64,000 nucleotides of DNA from Nocardioides sp. InS609-2 (GTDB taxonomy: Bacteria > Actinomycetota > Actinomycetes > Propionibacteriales > Nocardioidaceae). The notes under the pieces are model-generated. The model had not been told where the DNA came from. It ran no database searches and was given only the letters and a program-made list of their open reading frames with translations. Within the stretch, counting starts at the first letter, position 1. Each line of letters begins with the position of its first letter. This document shows positions 58,257 through 64,000 of the stretch, piece by piece. The stretch spans positions 1,364,001-1,428,000 of the forward strand of contig NZ_CP060034.1 of NCBI RefSeq assembly GCF_023208195.1, in the 5' to 3' direction. Both the position numbers and the translations under genes were made by a program.

Positions 58257-58946
58257 TCATGCTCGCATTTCGAGCAGCGCCGTGAGCGTCCTGGTGCCGA
58301 CCGGCAGGCCGTGCTCGTCGTAGTAGGCGAACATCGCGCGCAGCCACGCCTCCTCGCGGCTGCTCGGCTCTCCGGTCGGGCGCTCCACCACCACGTCGAC
58401 GCCCGCCTCCGCAGCGAGCTCGGCGACGGTGGCCTGTCGCGAGGCCAGCTCGTACGTCGCACCCTCGTGCCCGGGTTCGGTGAGCACGATGGCGGCCACT
58501 TCGGACACCTCATCAAGGTCGGCGAAGCCGAACTGCACTTCGGCCCGGTACGGCAGTCGCACGGTCTGCGTCAGGTCGAGGTTCTGCAGGTACGCGCCCG
58601 GCTGGAGGATCGTCCACGCCAGTCCCGAGCGTCGTACGACGTCCTCGGCCTCGGCCTTGCCGACGTGGTGCGGCATCGCCGGCGTGTACGGCGAGGCCAC
58701 AGAGTGGAACACGATGCGGGCCACCCCGGCGTCGCGTGCCGCCTCGACCACGGTCGTCACGTACGCCGCCTCGTCCGGGTGCATGTTGGGCGCGATGACG
58801 TACGCCGCGTCGCAACCGCCCAGCGCGCCGGCGAGGTCCGTCCACACGTCGCGACCGAGCGGGAGTGCCGTGTGGCCGCGCCGCTCCAGCGCCGCGCAGA
58901 CCGCTCGCCCGGTCTTGCCCGTGCCACCCACCACCGTGGTCCTCAT
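58257..58946 (-). CDS. NmrA-type NAD(P)-binding protein
   Basis: ATG 58946 gives 229 residues. The start MRTTVVGGTGKTGRAVCAAL is the NmrA/atypical-SDR glycine motif, VFHSVASPYTP (about 89-99) replaces the catalytic region, and WTILQPGAYLQNL follows. Such proteins act as NADPH sensors or quinone/azo reductases. It is divergent from the AlkD-like gene with only 23 bases between the two starts, so both may be leaderless. Its stop is three bases before the PPOX start. Confidence 0.85.
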   Translation of the reverse strand: MRTTVVGGTGKTGRAVCAALERRGHTALPLGRDVWTDLAGALGGCDAAYVIAPNMHPDEAAYVTTVVEAARDAGVARIVFHSVASPYTPAMPHHVGKAEAEDVVRRSGLAWTILQPGAYLQNLDLTQTVRLPYRAEVQFGFADLDEVSEVAAIVLTEPGHEGATYELASRQATVAELAAEAGVDVVVERPTGEPSSREEAWLRAMFAYYDEHGLPVGTRTLTALLEMRA

Positions 58947-58969
58947 GCGCCGAAACCTACGCTGGCGCC

Positions 58970-59668
58970 ATGGATGCACCCCTCACCGCCGACGCGGTGG
59001 TGACCGCCCTCGAGGCCCACCGCGACGAGAACGAGCTGGCGACCGTACGCCGACGCCTCGCTGCCGACGAGCCCGCGATCGGGATGCGCATGGCTGACCT
59101 CTTCGCGACCGCGAAGTCCTTCACCTCGCTCCCCCTCGACGAGGTCGAAGCCCTGCTGGAGCACCCGGCGTACGAACCCCGGATGGCCGCCTTCTGCATT
59201 CTCGACTTCCAGGTCCGCGGCCGCCTGGACGACGAGGCGCGCACCGAGCGCTACGACCTCTACCTGCGCCGCCACGACCGCATCACCACCTGGGACATGG
59301 TCGACCGCTCCGCGCCGCGTGTCGTCGGCGGTCACCTGGTCGGCAGCTCACTGGCTCCACTGCACAAGCTGGCTGACTCGGCCGTCCCGCTCGAGCGCCG
59401 TACGGCGATCACGGCGCCGCTCTACTTCGTGAAGTCGGGCAGCTTCGCCGACCTGGCCGGCGGCTTCGACCTCGCCGCACGGCTCGCCACCGATGCCGAG
59501 CCGGTGGTGCAGAACGCCGTCGGCATCTTCCTCAAGCACGCCGGCACCGCCGACGAGGCCGGCCTGCGGTCGTTCCTCGACCAGCATGCTGCCTCGATGC
59601 CGCGGCCCGGTCTGCGGCTGGCGATCGAGAAGCTGCCGCCCGGGGTGCGGGCGGCGTACCTCCTCTGA
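58970..59668 (+). CDS. AlkD-like DNA alkylation repair protein
   Basis: A 232-residue all-helical protein with HEAT-like repeats: MADLFATAKSFTSLPLDEVE (about 40-59), EPRMAAFCILDFQVRGRLDD, RRHDRITTWDMVDRSAPRVV (about 99-118) and AVGIFLKHAGTADEAGLRSF. TWDMVD is the typical AlkD-family core around the catalytic Asp. AlkD removes alkylated purines without base flipping. ATG 58970 is 23 bases from the divergent NmrA-like start, with no space for a separate leader. Confidence 0.82.
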   Translation: MDAPLTADAVVTALEAHRDENELATVRRRLAADEPAIGMRMADLFATAKSFTSLPLDEVEALLEHPAYEPRMAAFCILDFQVRGRLDDEARTERYDLYLRRHDRITTWDMVDRSAPRVVGGHLVGSSLAPLHKLADSAVPLERRTAITAPLYFVKSGSFADLAGGFDLAARLATDAEPVVQNAVGIFLKHAGTADEAGLRSFLDQHAASMPRPGLRLAIEKLPPGVRAAYLL

Positions 59669-59764
59669 CGCCTGCGGACCCGGCTCTCGCGGCGACCTCG
59701 GGAGGTGGCCCGGCCGTTGCAGATAGCCTTTGCTCCGGCACCGTCACCGACATCGGGAGACATC

Positions 59765-60433
59765 TTGAGGCTTCTTTTCACGTCCGGGGGCGTCACGAAC
59801 CCGAGCATCCACGGGGCGTTGGTCGACCTCTTGGGCAAACCGATCGCCGAATGCAACGCCCTCTGCATCCCGACGGCGGAGTACGGGCACCCCATGTGCA
59901 CTCCAGCCTCGGCCTGGCGTTTCATCGCCGGCCAGACCCCGGGACCCATGTGCGACCTGGGCTGGAAGTCGTTGGGCGTGCTCGAGCTCACCGCGCTGCC
60001 CAGCATCGGCGAGGAGCGCTGGGTCCCCTGGGTCCGGGGGGCCGACGTCCTGCTGGTGGACGGCGGCGATGCGACGTATCTGTGCCACTGGATGCGGCAG
60101 TCCGGACTGGCGGACCTCCTGCCGTCCCTGCCCGACACGGTCTGGGTGGGGATGAGCGCCGGAAGCATGGTGATGACCCCCCGCATCGGTGACGACTTCG
60201 TCAACTGGAAGCCGGCCACCGGGGGCGACAGCACCCTAGGGATCGTCGACTTCTCGATCTTCCCGCACCTCGGTCACGAGCTCATGCCGGACAACACCAT
60301 GCACGAGGCGGAGAAGTGGGCGGCCGGCCTCGGAGGTCCGGCGTACGCCATCGACGACGAGACCGCCATCAAGGTGACCGACGGCACCGTCGAGGTCGTC
60401 TCGCAGGGGCACTGGAAGCTGTTCCCCTCGTAG
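59765..60433 (+). CDS. Peptidase S51 / dipeptidase E-like protein
   Basis: TTG 59765 behind GGGAG five bases upstream gives 222 residues; the longer open frame to 59705 has a weaker start. A type-1 amidotransferase-like fold is shown by LLVDGGDATYLCHWM (about 99-113) and the nucleophile elbow WVGMSAGSMVM (about 131-141) with the active Ser. Peptidase E cleaves N-terminal Asp dipeptides; the family also has other hydrolases. No gene partner is obvious. Confidence 0.82.
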   Translation: MRLLFTSGGVTNPSIHGALVDLLGKPIAECNALCIPTAEYGHPMCTPASAWRFIAGQTPGPMCDLGWKSLGVLELTALPSIGEERWVPWVRGADVLLVDGGDATYLCHWMRQSGLADLLPSLPDTVWVGMSAGSMVMTPRIGDDFVNWKPATGGDSTLGIVDFSIFPHLGHELMPDNTMHEAEKWAAGLGGPAYAIDDETAIKVTDGTVEVVSQGHWKLFPS

Positions 60434-60526
60434 GCGTCCCCGTCGATCCGCGCGGTCAGACCTGCCGACGCGCAGCAAGATGGATAGCCAGACCGGGTCG
60501 ACCTCGGGGGCACCGATGGCTCGTGG

Positions 60527-61237
60527 TCACCCGTCGAGCAGATCGAGGTCGCGCACGCAGAAGCCGTGATGGGCCCACTCCTCCCCCAGGACGGTGTGCA
60601 GGCACCTGAGCGCCGTACGCCCGCGGGCGTACGGCGGCCAGCCCGGCCCATCGGGCACCGGCGCGGCCGCCGAGAGCTCCTCGGGGGTCACAGTCGCCAG
60701 CCACCCCGTCAGCTCGGCCGCCTGCGCGTCGCGCACGGCCAGCACCTCGTCGAGGCTGGGTGCGGCCGCTCGGTCGATGCCCTGCTCCTCCTGGTCGGGC
60801 ACGAAGTCCGTCGCCAAACCGATAGCCGTGAACGGCTGGGTCGAACCGAGGCAGCAGCGCCGAAACCACGAGTCGTGCACGAAGACCAGGTGGCGCAGGG
60901 TCTCGACCGCCGACCACTCACCGCCGACCCGCTCGTGCTCCGATCCCCGGGGCATCGCGCGGAGGCGCTCGGCCGTCGCCGCCCAGCCGGCCTGCAGCTG
61001 CCGATGGCCCTGCGTCAGGTCGGCCGGGTCGGCCGAACGGATCAGCAGCCGCACCGGATGCCGCCTGTCCAGCTCGGCCTCGACGTACGACGTCACCTCG
61101 ACCCCGTTGACCACCAGGTTGCCGATCAGGCCGTCGATCTCGGCGTCCTGCATCACCACCCCGACGAAGCGTGCTCGCGTGAGGTCGCACTCGCGGAACT
61201 CCGCGTCGGTCAGGTCCTGTTCCTCAAAGGTCGCCAT
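60527..61237 (-). CDS. DinB-family protein with an N-terminal pentapeptide-like segment
   Basis: The product has 236 residues. The first 50 residues resemble pentapeptide repeats (TDAEFRECDLTRARFVGVVM). The DinB four-helix bundle follows: EWSAVETLRHLVFVHDSWFR (about 107-126) and TVLGEEWAHHGFCVRDLDLL near the end give three His for a metal. Such proteins are mycothiol- or bacillithiol-type transferases of unknown substrate. It lies between the peptidase and hyuB genes and shares the minus strand with hyuB, 80 bases downstream. Confidence 0.82.
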   Translation of the reverse strand: MATFEEQDLTDAEFRECDLTRARFVGVVMQDAEIDGLIGNLVVNGVEVTSYVEAELDRRHPVRLLIRSADPADLTQGHRQLQAGWAATAERLRAMPRGSEHERVGGEWSAVETLRHLVFVHDSWFRRCCLGSTQPFTAIGLATDFVPDQEEQGIDRAAAPSLDEVLAVRDAQAAELTGWLATVTPEELSAAAPVPDGPGWPPYARGRTALRCLHTVLGEEWAHHGFCVRDLDLLDG

Positions 61238-61317
61238 GCCCGACAGTGTGTCGCGGAGCGCCGACAGTCGCGTGCTGACGTTGATCCACCGCGAGCGGGC
61301 CCGAGCACGCGACTCGC

Positions 61318-63234
61318 TCAGACCAGGTCGACCTCGGCGTGCAGCGCACCGTCGGCCAGCTGCGCGTAGCCCGGGCCGCGGTCGAAGAACGCGTCCTCGC
61401 GCACCCACGCTGCCCGCGAGCCACGCTCGGCCTCGGTCGCGGCGGCGTCGTGGCCGAGTGAGTCGTCGTCGAGCGAGCCGGTGAGCACCACGCCGTAGTC
61501 GGCCAGCGCCGCCTCCGGCGAGACCTTGCGCCAGACCACGTCGCGCACCACCAGCTCCGGGTCGCGGACCAGCGGGTCGCCCCAGCCGCCACCACCCGTC
61601 GTACGGATGCGGATGACCTCGCCGGCCTTCACGATCTCGTCGTCGGCGAGGGCATCGACCACGCGTTCGTTGGGGCCGCCGGCGTCGATGGTGACCTCGA
61701 ACGGCTTGCCGGCCTTGCCGCCGCGCACGCCCCAGCAGGCCAGGATCGAGCGGTCGGCGATGGACATGAAGTGCCCGTCCTTGACCATCCGGATGTGCTT
61801 CTCGTAGCCGAGGCCGCCGCGGTACTCCCCCGCGCCGCCGGAGTCCATCGCGAGCCCGAGCGACTCGACGAGGAACGGGAACCGCGATTCGGTGAACTCG
61901 CTGGGCAGGTTGCGGGAGTCGGGCACGACGTGGATGGTGTCCTCGCCGTCGGCGTAGTAGCGCCCGCCGGAGCCGCCGCCGAGCACCTCGCGCATCAGGT
62001 ACGAGCGGCCGTCGCGGTCGTCGCCGTACACACCGGTGTAGCGGATCGTCTCCTGGTCGGCGGGCATCTTGCCGTCGACCGCCTTGGCGACGACGCCGGC
62101 GAGTACGCCGAGCAGCCGGAGGATGACGAAGGTGCGCGCGTTGGTCGGCGCCGGGAAGACCGGCGTCAGCAGCGTGCCGGGCTCGGGGAACCGCATCTCG
62201 ATGAGCGGCACGATGCCCTCGTTGACGTCGAGCTCGGCCATCCGCTCGGGCGACTCGGCCAGGTTGCGCAGGATCGGCGCGAGCCACTTCTTGAGGAAGA
62301 CGCCGTCGCTGTAGTCACCGCAGTGGTTGATCGGTCCCTTGGCCTGCGGGCTGGTGCCGTCGAAGTCGAGCACCAGCCGTTCGCCGTCGGGGTCGTCCTT
62401 GGGTGTGCGGGTGAGGGTGATCCGCTGGGTGTGCAGCCTGGGGTCGTCGACACCGTCGTGCTCGGCGTAGTCCTCCCAGGTCCACGAGCCGACCGGGATC
62501 TGGCTGAGGATCTCGCGGCGGTACGTCGTGGTGGTGCGGTCCAGGATCGCGTCGAAGCACGACTCGACCGTGGCGACGCCGTACCTCTCGAAGAGCTCAC
62601 CGAGACGTCGGGCACCCATCAGGCAGGCCGAGCACTCGGCGTCGAGATCGGCGGCGAGCGACTCGGGCATCCGGGAGTTGCGGGTCATGATGCTCAACGC
62701 GGCCCGGTTGGGCACACCCGCGTCCCAGAGCCGGATCGGCGGCACCATCAGGCCTTCCTCGAAGACGCTGGTGGCGTGGCTGGGCATCGAGCCCGGCACC
62801 GCGCCGCCAATGTCGTCGTGGTGACCAAAAGCCTGCACGAACGCGACGACCTTGCCTTCGGCGAAGACCGGCACCGTGACGCAGAGGTCGGGCAGGTGGC
62901 CGATGCCGCCCTCGGAGCGGTAGACGTCGTTGTGGAAGAAGACGTCGCCCTCGCGCATCTCCTCGATCGGGAAGTCGCGGGCGACCGGGTGCACCAGCGC
63001 GGAGTAGGACCGGCCGGTGAGCTTGCGCAGCAGCCGGTCGTGGATGCCGGCGCGGAAGTCGTGCGCGTCGCGGATCATCGGGCTGCGGCTGGTGCGGCCG
63101 ATGGCGGTCTCGACCTCCATCTCGACACTCGCGAGCGAGCCCTGCACGATCTCGACCAGCACCGGGTCGGCGCTCGCGCCGGCGTCGTCGGTCAACATGC
63201 CGTAGGGGAACTGGGTCGGCGCGCGCCTGCTCAT
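61318..63234 (-). CDS. hyuB: Hydantoinase B / oxoprolinase subunit HyuB
   Basis: A 638-residue protein of the HyuB family, which works with HyuA in ATP-dependent opening of hydantoins, 5-oxoproline or acetone-type substrates. Diagnostic blocks are RTSRSPMIRDAHDFRAGI (about 47-64), DVFFHNDVYRSEGGIGHLPD (about 97-116), DFDGTSPQAKGPINHCGDYS (about 283-302) and TTGGGGWGDPLVRDPE near residue 540. The length is normal. The start overlaps the hyuA stop by four bases, so the two subunits are coupled. Confidence 0.92.
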   Translation of the reverse strand: MSRRAPTQFPYGMLTDDAGASADPVLVEIVQGSLASVEMEVETAIGRTSRSPMIRDAHDFRAGIHDRLLRKLTGRSYSALVHPVARDFPIEEMREGDVFFHNDVYRSEGGIGHLPDLCVTVPVFAEGKVVAFVQAFGHHDDIGGAVPGSMPSHATSVFEEGLMVPPIRLWDAGVPNRAALSIMTRNSRMPESLAADLDAECSACLMGARRLGELFERYGVATVESCFDAILDRTTTTYRREILSQIPVGSWTWEDYAEHDGVDDPRLHTQRITLTRTPKDDPDGERLVLDFDGTSPQAKGPINHCGDYSDGVFLKKWLAPILRNLAESPERMAELDVNEGIVPLIEMRFPEPGTLLTPVFPAPTNARTFVILRLLGVLAGVVAKAVDGKMPADQETIRYTGVYGDDRDGRSYLMREVLGGGSGGRYYADGEDTIHVVPDSRNLPSEFTESRFPFLVESLGLAMDSGGAGEYRGGLGYEKHIRMVKDGHFMSIADRSILACWGVRGGKAGKPFEVTIDAGGPNERVVDALADDEIVKAGEVIRIRTTGGGGWGDPLVRDPELVVRDVVWRKVSPEAALADYGVVLTGSLDDDSLGHDAAATEAERGSRAAWVREDAFFDRGPGYAQLADGALHAEVDLV

Positions 63235-64000
63235 GCTTGATCCCTCTTGTCGACTCGAGTCACGATGATGTTGAGGTAGTCGTCGACCCGGGCACTGAAG
63301 CCCGGGTGCAGCGGCACCGTGGAGCCGAACTCCTCGATGATGGCCGGGCCGTTGATCACGGTCCCCGGTGGCAGCTCGGAGCGTTGGAACAATGCGGTGT
63401 CGACGTACCCGATCTCCGCGTCAAAGCACACTTCTCTCGTTGGTCGAGTAGCCCCCGAGGCACGAGGGGGCGTATCGAGACCCTCCGCCTTCCGGATCTC
63501 CGGCCGCTGGATCGGCCCGATCCCCGACGTCCGCACGTTCACCCACTCCACCTGCTGCGAGTCGTCAGCAGAGAAGTCGTAGCCGTACAACGTCTTGTGC
63601 TCCGCATGGAACCGGTTCGCCACCTCGTCGAGCGCGGCCCGGTCGAGCGGCCCGTCGGGCACCGGCACCCGCACCTCGAAGGCCTGCCCGAAGTAGCGCA
63701 CGTCGGCGGTCCGCTGGAAGACGTGCGTCTCGTCGGCGAAGCCCTCGGTGGTGAGGGCAACGCGGGCCTGCTCGGTGAGCGCGTCGTACGCCGTCTGCAG
63801 GGTCGCGGGGTCGACCGACTCGTGCAGCGCGACATGGGTCTGCACGTAGTCGTTCTTGACGTCGACGGTGAGCAGCCCGAACGCCGACACGTTGCCGGGG
63901 TTGGGCGGCACCAGCACGGTGGGGATGCCGAGGATGTCCATCAACCTGCAGAGCAGCAGCGAGCCGGAGCCGCCGAACGTGGTGAGGGTGAAGTCGCGGA
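63231..64000 (-). CDS. hyuA: Hydantoinase A / oxoprolinase subunit HyuA, C-terminal part
   Basis: The frame enters from beyond 64,000 with FTLTTFGGSGSLLLCRLMDI, typical of the C-terminal HyuA region (usually DFxLxxFGGAGPxHA). It continues with VLVPPNPGNVSAFGLLTVDV, then a domain with RYFGQAFEVRVPVP and YGYDFSADDSQQVEWVNVR, and ends at 63231. Between EIRKAEG and EVCFDAEIGY about 17 residues are encoded by a REP-like palindrome (63439-63485) in frame. Only about 256 of the expected 650-700 residues are in the window. Confidence 0.9.
   Translation of the reverse strand, partial: RDFTLTTFGGSGSLLLCRLMDILGIPTVLVPPNPGNVSAFGLLTVDVKNDYVQTHVALHESVDPATLQTAYDALTEQARVALTTEGFADETHVFQRTADVRYFGQAFEVRVPVPDGPLDRAALDEVANRFHAEHKTLYGYDFSADDSQQVEWVNVRTSGIGPIQRPEIRKAEGLDTPPRASGATRPTREVCFDAEIGYVDTALFQRSELPPGTVINGPAIIEEFGSTVPLHPGFSARVDDYLNIIVTRVDKRDQA
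63439..63485. repeat. REP-like palindromic repeat, copy 2, inside hyuA
   Basis: GTTGGTCGAGTAGCCCCCGA and the next bases to CGTATCGAGACCC form an interrupted palindrome, and the element is the inverted counterpart of 27050-27098. It keeps the hyuA frame open and encodes residues such as LDTPPRASGATRPT in a presumably exposed loop. Confidence 0.7.

Noticed and set aside
61771..63240. Plus-strand frame of 489 codons across hyuB
   Set aside because: It is antisense to an intact hyuB with all family blocks; the translated sequence has no recognisable domain.

Overview
The window is high-GC DNA from an actinomycete, most likely a Nocardioides-like member of the Propionibacteriales. This rests on composition, frequent GTG starts, actinobacterial families (Lsr2, WhiB7, mycoredoxin, AdnAB, UPF0182, PPA1309) and a core gene order that follows, from memory, Mycobacterium tuberculosis Rv3193c-Rv3202c. 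The species cannot be fixed from the sequence alone.

Bases 1 to about 27,000 are accessory DNA. A three-gene ABC system (98-2657) is followed by a damaged ISL3-type element. Next comes a minus-strand unit (3940-7591) that encodes a small secreted protein, a lipoprotein, a lipoprotein adaptor, an ATPase and a MacB/FtsX-type permease; a hairpin separates the secreted-protein gene from the rest. A second ISL3 copy with the same lesions closes this module. Beyond it lie a CapA relic, an intact IS630 element, a cytochrome P450 fused to an IS1380-type remnant, a ClpX-type zinc-finger/HTH gene, a 7-bp tandem repeat, an Lsr2 gene and plasmid- or ICE-like fragments.

From about 17,925 to 26,922 the window is a genomic island (or several stacked ones) inserted at an initiator tRNA-Met gene. 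The 3' end of the tRNA and its terminator are duplicated at 17,925-18,006, and terminator-like partial copies occur at 21.5-21.7 kb next to a decayed tyrosine integrase. The cargo includes an ECF41 sigma factor divergent from an FAD oxidoreductase (both with ECF41-type promoters), two membrane proteins, a truncated-globin-like gene, a DUF1232 protein, a GNAT-AAA+ fusion and an excisionase-like HTH protein.

Bases 27,000-50,200 are conserved core: UPF0182, PPA1309, a YlbL-type Lon-like protease, MoaE, a DUF2342-type protein, NUDIX, M48-type and PHP genes, a crotonase, DUF5679, a ThiF/cyclodehydratase-like gene, WhiB7 with a translated leader and attenuator, UvrD2, mycoredoxin, NudC, DeoD and the AdnAB helicase-nuclease. 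The theme is DNA repair, redox and nucleotide metabolism.

Bases 50,200-64,000 carry small-molecule metabolism: a mycothiol-type DinB protein, a VOC protein, a ring-opening amidohydrolase with carbamate kinase, an SDR, a tightly coupled PPOX-deaminase-LanC-like-MFS operon, an NmrA-like gene, an AlkD-like gene, a peptidase S51-like gene, a DinB gene and the start of a hydantoinase/oxoprolinase (hyuB-hyuA) operon cut by the window end.
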